Counted from the stretch's first letter, positions 29,285 through 39,196 are shown. The stretch is 64,000 nt of DNA from Agromyces sp. H17E-10 (GCF_022919715.1 NZ_CP095042.1:3906001-3970000), one strand, 5' to 3'. A program made the numbers and translations. Notes: generated from the sequence alone by a model not told the origin.

Positions 29285-29509
29285 GATAATCGAGGGAGTC
29301 GTCCGGGCCGCGCCCGGCACGGCGCCAACGAAGGCTTTGAGGATGCGACGCATCCGAGTGGGCGGGAGAAACCCGCAAGACGTGGCGATCACGGCAACCG
29401 CCGATCGCAGAATTGATGGTTCGGCGGCACTGCGCGAAACGCGGTGCCGCTCCAGAGGAGTACGGATCCACGGCGCGGCCGCGGCATCCGGTGTAGGAGT
29501 GCACCAGAG
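29285..29509 (+). promoter_or_regulatory. RNase E/G promoter and structured 5' leader
   Basis: GATAAT at 29285-29290 is the best -10 box here. The leader of about 210 nt contains three clean hairpins: GGATGC/GCATCC with a GAC loop (29341-29355); GCGGG/CCCGC with an AGAAA loop (29362-29376); and a 9 bp stem with a CGAAA loop (29426-29448). RNase E leaders in other bacteria bind the enzyme for feedback control, so this could serve the same end; that is an inference. Confidence 0.5.
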
Positions 29510-32047
29510 ATGGTGGAAGGCAACGAGAAGAACAGCAACGAACCCGATTCGCGCGGCAGCGCCCCCAAGCGGCGCGGCGGCCTGTTCGGCGCCCGACGGT
29601 CGCGTCGGGCCTCGAGCGAGCCCGCGCTCGAGTCGGCAGCCACCGAGGGCGTGACCCCCGAGTCGCCCGCGGCGCCGAGCGAGCCGGCCGAAGCCGTGAC
29701 GCCGGCACGCGACGCGGATGCCGCGGCAGACGCCGGGTCGTCGACCGCGGGGGAGTCGACGGCCGAGGCGCCTGCCGACGAGGCATCCGGCGACGAGGCG
29801 CCCGCTGCCGACGAGACCGCGCCGGCGGTCTCGCCGATCCCCGCGACGCTCACCACGACGTCGCTCATCTTCCACGCACCGCCCGTGTTCGAGGTCGCCG
29901 AGCGCGACGAACCGCGAACCGACGAGGGCTCGACCGTCCGACGCCGCACCCGTCGCCGTTCGGGTGAAGAGAGCCGTCCGACCGGCGATGAGCCGGCCAA
30001 CAACGTGGTCAAGGTGCGCAAGCCCCGCGAGCCCGAGCTCATCACCGAGCCGCAGAAGGTCAAGGGCTCCACCCGCCTCGAGGCCAAGAAGCAGCGCCGC
30101 CGCGACGGCCGCGACGCGGGCCGCCGTCGTGCGGTCATCACCGAGGCCGAGTTCCTCGCACGCCGCGAGTCGGTCGACCGCTCGATGGTCGTCCGCGAGA
30201 AGGGCGGCCGCATCCAGATCGGCGTGCTGGAAGACGGCGTGCTCGTCGAGCACTACGTCGCGCGCAACCAGGATGCATCCCTCATCGGGAATGTGTATCT
30301 CGGCCGCGTGCAGAACGTGCTGCCCAGCATGGAGGCGGCGTTCGTCGACATCGGCCGCGGCCGCAACGCCGTGCTCTACTCGGGCGAGGTCGACTGGGAG
30401 GCCGCCGCCGAGAACGGCGAGAAGAACCAGCCCCGTCGCATCGAGCTCGCCCTGAAGCCCGGCGATCGCGTGCTCGTCCAGGTCACGAAGGACCCGGTCG
30501 GGCACAAGGGCGCCCGCCTCACGAGCCAGGTCTCGCTGCCCGGCCGCTACCTCGTGTACGTGCCGAACGGCTCGATGAACGGCATCAGCCGCAAGCTGCC
30601 CGACACCGAGCGCGCGCGCCTCAAGAAGATCCTCAAGGAGGTGCTGCCCGAGAACCAGGGCGTGATCGTGCGCACCGCGGCCGAGGGTGCGACCGAGGAG
30701 CAGCTGACGCTCGACGTCAACCGCCTCATCGCGCAGTGGGCCGACATCCAGCAGACGCTCGAGAAGGTGCAGGCGCCCGCGCTCCTGCACTCCGAGCCCG
30801 ACCTGCTGATCAAGATCGTGCGCGACGTCTTCAACGAGGACTTCCAGAAGCTCATCATCGAGGGCGACGACGCGCGCCAGACGATCGAGCGCTACCTGCG
30901 CGCCGTCGCGCCCGACCTGCTCGAGCGCGTCGAGGCGTACGCCGGCGACCGCGACTCGTTCGACGAGTTCCGCATCACGGAGCAGATCGAGAAGGCGCTC
31001 GACCGCAAGGTCTGGCTGCCGTCGGGCGGCTCGCTCATCATCGACCGCACCGAGGCGATGACCGTCGTCGACGTCAACACCGGCAAGTTCGTCGGTTCGG
31101 GCGGCAACCTCGAAGAGACGGTCACGAAGAACAACCTCGAGGCTGCTGAAGAGATCGTGCGTCAGCTGCGGCTGCGCGACATCGGCGGCATCATCGTGGT
31201 CGACTTCATCGACATGGTGCTCGAGTCGAACCGCGACCTCGTGCTGCGCCGCCTCGTCGAGTGCCTGTCGCGCGACCGCACGAAGCACCAGGTCGCCGAG
31301 GTGACCTCGCTCGGCCTCGTGCAGATGACGCGCAAGAAGCTCGGCCTCGGCCTCCTCGAGTCCTTCTCGGAGCCCTGCGAGGTGTGCGCGGGCCGCGGCA
31401 TCATCGTGCACCACGAGCCGATCCTGAAGCACCGCGCCCCGCAGCAGCCCGAGCGCCGTCGCAACCGCGGCGGCGGCCAGTCCCAGCCGCAGCAGCAGCC
31501 GGCGACCCCGGCCGCCCCGCACGCCGGAACGCACGCGATCACCGACGACGCGAAGCACGCGCTCGCCCAGATCGCCGCGTCGACGATTCCCCACACCGAC
31601 GCCAAGGGCGACGAGTCCGGCCTCGAGGCGGCGGCGGCACTGGCCGAGACCGAGGCCGCCGCATCCGCAGCGACCGACGCCCCCACCGGTGGCCGCCGTC
31701 GTGGCCGGCACCGCCGCGTGTCGCAGGAGGCGGGCCGCCCGGAGGGCGCGACCGCCGCGACCGCCGATGCAGCGCCCGCGCCGTCGGCCGAGCCCGTCGA
31801 GGCGGCGCTCCCGATCATCGACCTGCCCGAGCCGGCCTCCGACCGCAAGCGTCCCGTGCCGACCGCCGAGGCCGAGGTGCTCCTCGACTCGGTGCTCGAC
31901 GCGCTGCCGGCGCCGAAGAAGGCCGGTGAGGGCCGCACCCGCAGCCGCCGGGTCTCGACGGCCGCGCTCAGCGCCGGTGGCTCGATCCCCGTGATCACCC
32001 GTGCCGACGGCGACGCCGGCGACGAGGCATCCGACCGGTCAGAATGA
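29510..32047 (+). CDS. Ribonuclease E/G
   Basis: Endoribonuclease that starts mRNA decay and processes rRNA. The 845-residue product has a long acidic, Ala/Glu-rich N-terminal region (about 1-170) ending in basic stretches, then the S1 domain (about 235-330), the catalytic core and a low-complexity C-terminal tail. Asp521 in VVDVNTGKF is the expected metal ligand. Cys623-x2-Cys626 in CEVCAGRG is the zinc-link that joins two subunits. The catalytic domain lies in the middle, as in mycobacterial RNase E. ATG 29510 was chosen as the first Met after the hairpins; the ribosome site is weak. The stop overlaps the convergent DUF4031 gene by 9 bp. Confidence 0.94.
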   Translation: MVEGNEKNSNEPDSRGSAPKRRGGLFGARRSRRASSEPALESAATEGVTPESPAAPSEPAEAVTPARDADAAADAGSSTAGESTAEAPADEASGDEAPAADETAPAVSPIPATLTTTSLIFHAPPVFEVAERDEPRTDEGSTVRRRTRRRSGEESRPTGDEPANNVVKVRKPREPELITEPQKVKGSTRLEAKKQRRRDGRDAGRRRAVITEAEFLARRESVDRSMVVREKGGRIQIGVLEDGVLVEHYVARNQDASLIGNVYLGRVQNVLPSMEAAFVDIGRGRNAVLYSGEVDWEAAAENGEKNQPRRIELALKPGDRVLVQVTKDPVGHKGARLTSQVSLPGRYLVYVPNGSMNGISRKLPDTERARLKKILKEVLPENQGVIVRTAAEGATEEQLTLDVNRLIAQWADIQQTLEKVQAPALLHSEPDLLIKIVRDVFNEDFQKLIIEGDDARQTIERYLRAVAPDLLERVEAYAGDRDSFDEFRITEQIEKALDRKVWLPSGGSLIIDRTEAMTVVDVNTGKFVGSGGNLEETVTKNNLEAAEEIVRQLRLRDIGGIIVVDFIDMVLESNRDLVLRRLVECLSRDRTKHQVAEVTSLGLVQMTRKKLGLGLLESFSEPCEVCAGRGIIVHHEPILKHRAPQQPERRRNRGGGQSQPQQQPATPAAPHAGTHAITDDAKHALAQIAASTIPHTDAKGDESGLEAAAALAETEAAASAATDAPTGGRRRGRHRRVSQEAGRPEGATAATADAAPAPSAEPVEAALPIIDLPEPASDRKRPVPTAEAEVLLDSVLDALPAPKKAGEGRTRSRRVSTAALSAGGSIPVITRADGDAGDEASDRSE

Positions 32048-32329
32048 CGTGCTGCCTGCGCGGTCGCGCCGTTCGCGCGGCGTGACCCGCAGGCCGCTTC
32101 GCCGCAGGCGACGGACGAGCTCACGCGGGCTCACCGGTTCGGCGCCGGCCGCGACCAGGTCGTCGTACCGTTCGATCGGGACGTCGTAGTGGTCGAGGTC
32201 GAACGCCCTGGGCGGCAGATCGGCGCGGCGGGCGAACGCCTGCAGTTCCTCGATCGACTCGTCGCTCACGAGGTGCGCCCAGACCGTGCCGTGCTTCGGC
32301 CACAGGGGCGTGTCGATGAGGACGGTCAT
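32039..32329 (-). CDS. DUF4031 domain protein
   Basis: A 96-residue protein with the hallmark start MTVLIDTPLWPKHGTVWAHL and a conserved HYDVP sequence around residue 47. The family is frequent in actinobacteria and has no known function. It has no membrane segment or signal. Its end overlaps the end of the RNase E/G gene on the opposite strand by 9 bp. Confidence 0.88.
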   Translation of the reverse strand: MTVLIDTPLWPKHGTVWAHLVSDESIEELQAFARRADLPPRAFDLDHYDVPIERYDDLVAAGAEPVSPRELVRRLRRSGLRVTPRERRDRAGSTSF

Positions 32330-32377
32330 GAGGGGATGCTACGCCGCGATGGCGCACGACGCGCCGTCGCCGCGCGT

Positions 32378-32406
32378 TTGACCCTCTCAGACTGATCCGG
32401 TAAACT
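32378..32406 (+). promoter_or_regulatory. Sigma-70 type promoter of rplU-rpmA
   Basis: TTGACC (32378-32383) and TAAACT (32401-32406) are 17 bp apart, the best promoter in the window. Transcription should start near 32413. Confidence 0.8.
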
Positions 32407-32412
32407 CGACCG

Positions 32413-32567
32413 TTGGTGCCGCTGCTTATCCCAGTGGGCGCCATCTTGCAGTCGAGGCTGCACATCGTTTTCTGGCAGTCACCACCCTTCTTCCCGCTGG
32501 GGCGACCGCGCAGTGACAATCCCTTCAGACAGACGGAGCTCCGGCTCCCCAGAGATAGGTACGAGTA
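32413..32567 (+). promoter_or_regulatory. Structured leader of the L21 gene
   Basis: About 155 nt of untranslated RNA precede rplU. GGTGCC (32415-32420) can pair with GGCGCC, enclosing CTG/CAG. GCAG-TCGAG-CTGC-like and GGAGC-TCCG-GCTCC hairpins follow, the last one close to the ribosome site. A leader of this length suggests control of r-protein synthesis by L21 or another ligand. It does not obviously match the leader known from Firmicutes. Confidence 0.45.
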
Positions 32568-32876
32568 GTGGTTTACGCAGTAGTGCGCGCCGGCGGTCGG
32601 CAGGAGAAGGTCGAAGTCGGCACCATCGTGACGATGGACCGCATCAAGGCTGACAAGGACGGCAACGTCCAGCTCACCCCGGTCCTCCTCGTCGACGGCG
32701 ACAAGATCACCTCCGACGCCAAGTCGCTCGCGAAGGTCACGGTCACGGCCGAGGTTCTGGGCGACCTCCGCGGCCCGAAGATCGTGATCCAGAAGTTCAA
32801 GAACAAGACCGGCTACAAGAAGCGCCAGGGCCACCGTCAGGAGCTCACGCGCGTCAAGGTCACCGGCATCAAGTAA
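32568..32876 (+). CDS. rplU: 50S ribosomal protein L21
   Basis: Large-subunit protein that binds 23S rRNA. The product is 102 residues and shows the family sequences [18 protein letters not shown] and [15 protein letters not shown]. The start is GTG 32568, as expected for the N-terminal alignment. It is the first gene of the L21-L27-Obg block. Confidence 0.97.
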   Translation: MVYAVVRAGGRQEKVEVGTIVTMDRIKADKDGNVQLTPVLLVDGDKITSDAKSLAKVTVTAEVLGDLRGPKIVIQKFKNKTGYKKRQGHRQELTRVKVTGIK

Positions 32877-32903
32877 CCCCGCGGCGTCCAAGGAGAATCA
32901 GAC

Positions 32904-33161
32904 ATGGCACACAAAAAGGGAGCGAGCTCCACTCGCAACGGTCGTGACTCGAACGCGCAGCGCCTCGGCGTGAAGCGCTTCGGCGGCCAGGTCGTCAGCG
33001 CGGGCGAGATCCTCGTCCGCCAGCGCGGCACCCACTTCCACCCGGGTGCGGGCGTCGGTCGCGGTGGCGACGACACCCTGTTCGCGCTCGAAGCCGGCGC
33101 GGTGCAGTTCGGCAACAAGGGCGGCCGCAAGGTCGTCAACATCGTGGCGGTCGGCGAGTAG
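32904..33161 (+). CDS. rpmA: 50S ribosomal protein L27
   Basis: An 85-residue protein whose N-terminal tail reaches the peptidyl-transferase centre. It begins [16 protein letters not shown] with no N-terminal extension needing cleavage, unlike the Firmicutes form. AAGGAGAA precedes the ATG. It lies 27 bp after rplU. Confidence 0.97.
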   Translation: MAHKKGASSTRNGRDSNAQRLGVKRFGGQVVSAGEILVRQRGTHFHPGAGVGRGGDDTLFALEAGAVQFGNKGGRKVVNIVAVGE

Positions 33162-33176
33162 TCGACCGACGGTCTT

Positions 33177-33211
33177 CGTGAGGGCGGGCTTCGGCTCGCC
33201 CTCACGTGTTT
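33177..33211 (+). terminator. Hairpin terminator after rpmA
   Basis: A 10 bp perfect stem (33177-33186 with 33197-33206; arm CGTGAGGGCG) is followed by TGTTT. It should end or reduce transcription of the ribosomal pair before obgE. Confidence 0.7.
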
Positions 33212-33242
33212 CATCACTCGGATTTCAGGAGGAGGGGTCGGC

Positions 33243-34802
33243 ATGGTCAGCTTCGTCGACGAGGTGACGCTGTACCTGCGCGCCGGCCACGGCGGCAACG
33301 GCTGCGTCTCGGTGCGGCGGGAGAAGTTCAAGCCGCTCGCAGGCCCCGACGGCGGCAACGGCGGCCACGGCGGCGACATCGTGCTCGTCGCCGACCCGCA
33401 GGTGACCACGCTGCTCGCGTACCACGGCCGTCCGCACCGGTCGTCGTCGAACGGCCAGCCCGGCATGGGCGACAACCGTGCGGGCGCGGCCGGCGACGAC
33501 CTCGAGCTGCCGGTGCCCGTGGGCACCGTCGTGAAGGACGATGAGGGCAACGAGCTCGCCGACCTCGCCGAGCCCGGACTCCGCTACGTCGCGGCGGCCG
33601 GCGGCCTCGGCGGCCTCGGCAACGCCGCCCTCGCGACCACGAAGCGCAAGGCGCCCGGGTTCGCCCTCCTCGGCACCGACGGCGACGAGATCGAGATCAC
33701 GCTCGAGCTCAAGACGATCGCCGACGTCGCACTCGTCGGGTTCCCGAGCGCCGGCAAGTCGAGCCTCATCGCCGCGCTCTCCGCGGCGCGCCCGAAGATC
33801 GCCGACTACCCGTTCACGACCCTCCACCCGAACCTCGGCGTCGTGCAAGCGGGCGACCACCGGTTCACGGTCGCCGACGTGCCCGGCCTCATCGAGGGCG
33901 CGAGCGAGGGCAAGGGGCTCGGTCTCGAGTTCCTGCGCCACGTCGAGCGCTGCTCGGCGCTCCTGCACGTCATCGACTGCGCGACGCTCGAACCTGGACG
34001 CGACCCGATCAGCGACCTCGACGTCATCCTCGCCGAGCTCGCGGCGTACCCGGTGCCGGAGGGTCAGATCCCGCTGCTCGACCGCCCGCAGCTCATCGCA
34101 CTCAACAAGGTCGACGTGCCCGAGGCGAAGGAGCTCGCCGACTTCGTGCGGCCCGAGCTCGAGTCGCGCGGCTACCGCGTGTTCGAGATCTCAACCGTGA
34201 GCCACGAGGGTCTCCGCCCCCTCGGCTACGCGCTCGGCGAGCTCGTCGACCGCGCCCGGGCCGAAGCCGCAGCCGCTCCCGCGCCCGAACGCATCGTCAT
34301 GCGCCCGAAGGCCGTCGACGAGGTCGCCTTCACGGTTCGCGCCGAGGGCGGAAGCTACGGCACGCTGTACCGCGTCATCGGCAAGAAGCCCGAGCGCTGG
34401 GTGCAGCAGACCGACTTCGCGAACGACGAAGCCGTCGGCTTCCTGGCCGATCGGCTGGCGAAGCTCGGTGTCGAGGACGAACTCGTGCGGGCGGGCGCCG
34501 TGGCCGGTTCGACGGTCGTGATCGGCAAGGGCCAGGGTGTCGTGTTCGACTGGGAGCCGACGCTCACGTCGACCGCCGAGCTCATCACCGCACCGCGCGG
34601 CACCGACGCGCGCCTCGACGAGAACCGTCGTGCGACCCGCGCCGAGCGCAAGAGCGAGTACCACGAGCGGATGGACGCGAAGGCCGAGGCCCGCGCCGAG
34701 CTCGAGCGCGAGCGCGAGGCGGGCATCTGGGTCGACGACGAGATCGACCCCGCGGCGACCGCCGGCGGTGACGAGGCGACCGAGCGCGAGGACGAGCGGT
34801 GA
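33243..34802 (+). CDS. obgE: GTPase ObgE/CgtA
   Basis: Essential GTPase linked to 50S subunit assembly and stress response. The 519-residue product has three parts: the glycine-rich Obg domain (1-158), the G domain with GFPSAGKSS (about 166-174), DVPGLIEGA and NKVD, and the C-terminal OCT domain (about 345-430, [12 protein letters not shown]). A charged tail of about 70 residues rich in Glu, Arg and Ala follows. ATG 33243 has AGGAGGAGGGG just before it. The stop overlaps proB. Confidence 0.96.
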   Translation: MVSFVDEVTLYLRAGHGGNGCVSVRREKFKPLAGPDGGNGGHGGDIVLVADPQVTTLLAYHGRPHRSSSNGQPGMGDNRAGAAGDDLELPVPVGTVVKDDEGNELADLAEPGLRYVAAAGGLGGLGNAALATTKRKAPGFALLGTDGDEIEITLELKTIADVALVGFPSAGKSSLIAALSAARPKIADYPFTTLHPNLGVVQAGDHRFTVADVPGLIEGASEGKGLGLEFLRHVERCSALLHVIDCATLEPGRDPISDLDVILAELAAYPVPEGQIPLLDRPQLIALNKVDVPEAKELADFVRPELESRGYRVFEISTVSHEGLRPLGYALGELVDRARAEAAAAPAPERIVMRPKAVDEVAFTVRAEGGSYGTLYRVIGKKPERWVQQTDFANDEAVGFLADRLAKLGVEDELVRAGAVAGSTVVIGKGQGVVFDWEPTLTSTAELITAPRGTDARLDENRRATRAERKSEYHERMDAKAEARAELEREREAGIWVDDEIDPAATAGGDEATEREDER

Positions 34803-35581
34803 GCCTCCGCTCGCGCTCCGAGATCCCGACGGCCCGCCGGATCGTCGTGAAGGTCGGCTCGTCGTCGATCAGCGGCGAGAACACCGGGCAGATCGCGCCG
34901 CTCGTCGACGCGCTCGCGACCGCCTACGGGCGGGGCACCGAGGTCGTGCTCGTCTCGTCGGGTGCGATCGCGACGGGCATGCCCTACCTGCGGCTCGACG
35001 CCCGACCCTCCGATCTGGCGACCCAGCAGGCGGCCGCGTCGGTCGGGCAGAACCTGCTCATGGTGCGCTATCAGGACGCGCTCGACCGCTACGACATCGT
35101 CGCCGGCCAGGTGCTCCTCACGGCCGGCGACCTGGAGAACGACACCCCGCGCGTGAATGCCCAGCGCGCGATCGACCGGCTCCTGGCGCTGCGCATCCTG
35201 CCGATCGTGAACGAGAACGACACCGTCGCGACCCACGAGATCCGGTTCGGCGACAACGACCGCCTGGCCGCGCTCGTCGCCGAACTGATCGGTGCCGACC
35301 TGCTCGTGCTGCTCTCCGACGTCGACGCCCTCTACACGAAGCCGCCGCACCTGCCGGGGGCCGAACGCATCGCGCGCGTGGCGTTCGGCGACGAGCTCGC
35401 CGGCGTCGAGATCGGCTCGGTCGGTCGCGCGGGCGTCGGCACGGGCGGCGCGGAGACGAAGGTCTCCGCCGCGCGGGTCGCGGCCGAGGCGGGGGCCGCC
35501 GTACTGATCACGGCGACGCCGCTCGTGGCCGAGGCTCTGGCGGGCGTCGAGCTCGGCACCTGGTTCGAACCGGCCGGCTGA
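34799..35581 (+). CDS. proB: Glutamate 5-kinase without PUA domain
   Basis: Catalyses the first step of proline synthesis, ATP-dependent phosphorylation of glutamate. The product is 260 residues, the amino-acid kinase domain only: [11 protein letters not shown] at the N-terminus, [18 protein letters not shown] and [10 protein letters not shown]. The C-terminal PUA domain of the E. coli enzyme (367 residues) is missing, as in several actinobacteria and plants' bacterial relatives. It starts at GTG 34799, overlapping the obgE stop as GTGA. Confidence 0.95.
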   Translation: MSLRSRSEIPTARRIVVKVGSSSISGENTGQIAPLVDALATAYGRGTEVVLVSSGAIATGMPYLRLDARPSDLATQQAAASVGQNLLMVRYQDALDRYDIVAGQVLLTAGDLENDTPRVNAQRAIDRLLALRILPIVNENDTVATHEIRFGDNDRLAALVAELIGADLLVLLSDVDALYTKPPHLPGAERIARVAFGDELAGVEIGSVGRAGVGTGGAETKVSAARVAAEAGAAVLITATPLVAEALAGVELGTWFEPAG

Positions 35582-35652
35582 CGCCGCACGGCGGGGCAGT
35601 GCTCGACCCCGCCGCCCGACGTCACACGGGACCGGCGAAGGGCGGGCTCGCC

Positions 35653-35658
35653 TAGGCT
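35653..35658 (+). promoter_or_regulatory. Leaderless promoter -10 box for proA
   Basis: TAGGCT is followed by six bases and the ATG at 35665. There is no ribosome site, which fits a leaderless message. Confidence 0.55.
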
Positions 35659-35664
35659 TGGACC

Positions 35665-36933
35665 ATGGACGAACCCGACCTGGATCCCGACGTGCTCGAC
35701 GACCGTCTCGCCGCCGCGAAGGCGGCGTCGTACCGGCTGGCACGGGCCTCGACGGCCGAGAAGGATGCGGCCCTCGCCGAGGTTGCGGCGATCCTTCGCG
35801 AACGCGCCGACGAGATCGTCGCGGCGAACGCGCGCGACCTCGAAGCCGGGCGCGACAACGGACTCTCGACGGGCCTGCTCGACCGCCTCGCGCTCGACGT
35901 GCGCCGCGTCGGGGCGCTCGCAGACGCGGTGCTCGAGGTGATCGCGCTGACCGATCCGATCGGCGAGACGGTGAGCGGGCGATCGCTGCCGAGCGGGGTG
36001 CGCATCGACCAGGTGCGGGTGCCGCTGGGCGTCGTGGGGGCGATCTACGAGGCGCGCCCGAACGTGACGATCGACATCGCGGTGCTCGCCCTGAAGAGCG
36101 GCAACGCCGTGGTGCTCCGCGGCGGCAGCGCCGCCGAGCAGACCAACGCCGTCCTCGTCGAGGTGCTGCGCTCCGCGCTCGAGCGTGCGGGTCTCCCCGG
36201 CGACGCCGTGCAGACGGTCGACGACTTCGGTCGGACGGGCGCCCGCCATCTCATGCAGGCACGCGAGTACGTCGACGTGCTCATCCCGCGGGGGAGCGCC
36301 GGCCTCATCCGGGCCGTCGTCGACGAGGCCAGGGTCCCGGTGATCGAGACGGGTGCCGGTGTCGTGCACATGTTCCTCGACGAGAGCGCGCCCGAGGAGT
36401 GGGCGGTCGAGCTCGTGCACAACGCAAAGGTGCAGCGGCCGAGCGTCTGCAACGCGCTCGAGACGTTGCTCGTGCATCGTGCTGCCGCCGAACGGCTGCT
36501 GCCCGCCGTGATCGACCGGCTCGAGGCATCCGGGGTCACCGTGCACGCCGACGAACGCGTCCGCGCGATCCGGCCCGACACGGTTCCGGTGACCGACGAG
36601 GACTGGGCCACCGAGCACATGAGCCTCGACCTGTCGGTCGGCGTCGTCGACTCGCTCGACGACGCGCTCGCGCACATCCGCCGCTACTCGACGAAGCACA
36701 CCGAGGCGATCGTCACGAACGACCTCGCCAACGCCGAGCGCTTCCTCAACGAGGTGGACGCGGCGGCGGTCATGGTGAACGCGTCGACGCGCTTCACCGA
36801 CGGAGCGGAGTTCGGATTCGGCGCCGAGGTCGGCATCTCCACGCAGAAGCTCCACGCACGCGGGCCGATGGGCCTGCCGCAGCTCACGAGCACGAAGTGG
36901 ATCGTCAGGGGAGCGGGTCACGTGCGCGCCTGA
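35665..36933 (+). CDS. proA: Glutamate-5-semialdehyde dehydrogenase
   Basis: Second step of proline synthesis: NADPH-dependent reduction of glutamyl 5-phosphate. The 422-residue product belongs to the aldehyde dehydrogenase fold, with PLGVVGAIYEARPNVT (cofactor site), LKSGNAVVLRGGS and the catalytic Cys262 in QRPSVCNALETLL. FGFGAEVGISTQKLHARGPMG closes the C-terminal part. It lies 83 bp after proB and appears to have its own leaderless promoter. Confidence 0.96.
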   Translation: MDEPDLDPDVLDDRLAAAKAASYRLARASTAEKDAALAEVAAILRERADEIVAANARDLEAGRDNGLSTGLLDRLALDVRRVGALADAVLEVIALTDPIGETVSGRSLPSGVRIDQVRVPLGVVGAIYEARPNVTIDIAVLALKSGNAVVLRGGSAAEQTNAVLVEVLRSALERAGLPGDAVQTVDDFGRTGARHLMQAREYVDVLIPRGSAGLIRAVVDEARVPVIETGAGVVHMFLDESAPEEWAVELVHNAKVQRPSVCNALETLLVHRAAAERLLPAVIDRLEASGVTVHADERVRAIRPDTVPVTDEDWATEHMSLDLSVGVVDSLDDALAHIRRYSTKHTEAIVTNDLANAERFLNEVDAAAVMVNASTRFTDGAEFGFGAEVGISTQKLHARGPMGLPQLTSTKWIVRGAGHVRA

Positions 36934-37001
36934 ACGCAGCGCACCCTCGACCTCGATAGACTGGCGAGAGCGTTACCCGCAGGATCGAAAGGAACGGCCG
37001 A

Positions 37002-37226
37002 ATGAGCCTCACCACCGCAGCGTTGACCGGAACGGTGCTCACCGAGTCGGTGCATGCGCACGAGCTGGGGGTCGAGACCTGGGTGTTCGGGCTCATCGCC
37101 CTCATCATCTTCGCGATCCTCGGTATCGTCACCGCGTCGTACCGCGACGTCGCGAACCGCCACCGCGCCAAGGCCGAGGCGTACGCCGCACGTCACGCCG
37201 GCGACGCGCACGGGCACGGTCACTGA
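37002..37226 (+). CDS. Small membrane protein, unknown function
   Basis: A 74-residue protein with one strong transmembrane helix (about 27-45, [17 protein letters not shown]) and a His-rich tail ([10 protein letters not shown]). The N-terminal part would lie outside and the basic [11 protein letters not shown] side inside. GAAAGGAAC precedes the ATG, and TAGACT at 36957-36962 may be its -10 box. It stands between proA and nadD, and I know no function. Confidence 0.75.
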   Translation: MSLTTAALTGTVLTESVHAHELGVETWVFGLIALIIFAILGIVTASYRDVANRHRAKAEAYAARHAGDAHGHGH

Positions 37227-37242
37227 GGCGAGTGGTCGCCCG

Positions 37243-37842
37243 GTGACGGTGCCGGGCCGCCGATCCCGCGTCGGGATCATGGGCGGCACGTTCGATCCGA
37301 TCCATCACGGCCACCTCGTGGCCGCGAGCGAGGTCGCGCAGTCGCACGACCTCGACGAGGTGATCTTCGTGCCGACCGGTCAGCCGAGCTACAAGACGGT
37401 CGTGACCCCGGCCGAGCACCGGTACCTCATGACCGTCATCGCGACGGCCTCGAACCCGCGCTTCACGGTGAGCCGCGTCGACATCGATCGCCAGAAGGCG
37501 ACCTTCACGATCGACACGCTGCGCGACATCCGGCGCGAACGCCCCGATGCCGACCTGTTCTTCATCACCGGTGCCGATGCGATCGCCCAGATCCTCTCGT
37601 GGAAGGACGTCGACGAGCTCTGGGAGCTCGCGCACTTCGTTGCTGTGAGTCGCCCGGGACATGTGCTGAGCGTTTCGGGTTTGCCGGAGCAGGACGTAAG
37701 CTTGCTTGAGGTTCCGGCTCTGGCGATCTCGTCGACCGACTGCCGGAGCAGGGTGCGCCGGGGTTTCCCGGTGTGGTACTTGGTCCCCGATGGGGTCGTC
37801 CAGTACATCTCCAAGCACCATCTCTACCGGAGTGTCGAATGA
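37243..37842 (+). CDS. nadD: Nicotinate-nucleotide adenylyltransferase
   Basis: Makes deamido-NAD from nicotinate mononucleotide and ATP. The product is 199 residues. The nucleotidyltransferase motif [12 protein letters not shown] is at about 14-25, and [13 protein letters not shown] near the C-terminus corresponds to the ISSTxIR motif, with Cys in place of Ile. The start is probably GTG 37243 (GTG 37249 is an alternative), as no ATG lies between the preceding gene and the GGTFDP motif. The stop overlaps the next gene as ATGA. Confidence 0.93.
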   Translation: MTVPGRRSRVGIMGGTFDPIHHGHLVAASEVAQSHDLDEVIFVPTGQPSYKTVVTPAEHRYLMTVIATASNPRFTVSRVDIDRQKATFTIDTLRDIRRERPDADLFFITGADAIAQILSWKDVDELWELAHFVAVSRPGHVLSVSGLPEQDVSLLEVPALAISSTDCRSRVRRGFPVWYLVPDGVVQYISKHHLYRSVE

Positions 37843-39128
37843 CGTCGTCGAACGAACCGCCGCTCACGCGCCGTGAGCTGCGTGAGCGCGAGCGCCTGCG
37901 CGAACAGCAGGCCGCTTCGTCGACCCCCGACGCCGCACAGCCGTTCACGGCACCGTCCGCTCCGACGGCGACTCCCGCGGTTCCGCCGCAGGCACCCGCC
38001 GTTCCCGCGCCGCAGCCTGCGACGCCCGCCCCGCAGCCGGTCAACCCGCAGTTCGCCGCGCCGGTCCAGGCTGCGGCCGCGCAGGTCGCGCCGAGCCCCA
38101 GCTACGCGCCGCCCCGTCCTGCCGGCGGCTTCGACGCCGTGCTCGCGACCCCGCAGGCGCCGACGCAGTCGCAGGTTCCGCAGCAGAATCCGTTCGCTCC
38201 GCAGCCCGTGACCCCGATTCAGGCCGCTCCTCCCGTGGCGGCTCCGGTGCCGGTGATCCCCGCGCCCGCGAACCCGATCGCCGCGGCATCGGCTCTTCCG
38301 GTCGAGTCGGCGCCGACGGCCTCGGCGGCCCCTGCCTCGCCGCAGACACCCGAACGCACGCTGACCCGGCGTGAACTGCGGGCGATGCTCGAGGGATCGG
38401 CGCTCGACGAGTTCGACGGCGAACTCGACAGCGACGACGTTCCGGGCGCATCGCAGGCCGTGCCGTCTCCGCAGGCCGCGCACCCGCAGGTCGTGCACCC
38501 GCAGACGGGGCTGCCGCTCTCGTCGACGCACCCGGCGCCGCCCGCACCGCCGCAGACGGCCTCGCCGCTCGTGCTGCCCGGTTCGCAGGCGGCGATGCCG
38601 GCGTCGCTCGCGACCCCGATCGACCAGGTGCCCACCCCGGCGCCGAGCGCACCCGCTCACTGGACCACCCAGCTCGACGTTCCCGACGACGAGCCCTCGG
38701 GGCCGTTCGACCAGCTGCTGTCTCGTGGCTCGCTGAGCCACGGGGTCCCGACGACGACGAACGCGCTGATCCTGCCGTCGCTGCCCGACAGCGGGGCGTT
38801 CGGCGACTCGCTCGCGCAGTCGGGCGAGGTGCTCGCGACCGGATCGATCGACCTGCCGCGAAGCTACGGTGCGACGGGCGTGCACCCGAGCCAGATCGAC
38901 TCGTCCGACGTCGACCGTCTGTTCGACAGCGTCGAAGAAGTCGGCACCGGGGTCGCGCCGGTGGCCGCGACGAGCGCGATCAGCACCCAGGGCGCCGCCC
39001 GCACGATGATGGCCCCGCCGAAGAAGGAGGGCATGAACGTGCCCCTCGTGCTCGCGGTCACCGCCGGTGTGCTCGCGCTCGGTGTGGTCGGCACGCTCGT
39101 GATCGGCGCCATGTCGGGACTCTTCTGA
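37839..39128 (+). CDS. Pro/Ala-rich membrane-anchored protein, unknown
   Basis: A 429-residue protein. The N-terminal end is basic ([13 protein letters not shown] at 10-22), then comes a long region rich in Pro, Ala, Gln and Val that should be disordered. A second copy of the element, TRRELR, occurs at 176-181. A single hydrophobic helix closes the chain (about 405-427, [21 protein letters not shown]), which would make it a tail-anchored protein with the long region in the cytoplasm. No enzyme motif is seen. It overlaps nadD (ATGA) and precedes rsfS, a place where actinobacteria often carry an uncharacterised gene of this style. Confidence 0.8.
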   Translation: MTSSNEPPLTRRELRERERLREQQAASSTPDAAQPFTAPSAPTATPAVPPQAPAVPAPQPATPAPQPVNPQFAAPVQAAAAQVAPSPSYAPPRPAGGFDAVLATPQAPTQSQVPQQNPFAPQPVTPIQAAPPVAAPVPVIPAPANPIAAASALPVESAPTASAAPASPQTPERTLTRRELRAMLEGSALDEFDGELDSDDVPGASQAVPSPQAAHPQVVHPQTGLPLSSTHPAPPAPPQTASPLVLPGSQAAMPASLATPIDQVPTPAPSAPAHWTTQLDVPDDEPSGPFDQLLSRGSLSHGVPTTTNALILPSLPDSGAFGDSLAQSGEVLATGSIDLPRSYGATGVHPSQIDSSDVDRLFDSVEEVGTGVAPVAATSAISTQGAARTMMAPPKKEGMNVPLVLAVTAGVLALGVVGTLVIGAMSGLF

Positions 39129-39196
39129 GCTCGACATCTCCGCAGCCGACGCCCGCCACGATCTCCGACTCCGATTCTCATTCCGAAAGTGAGCGA

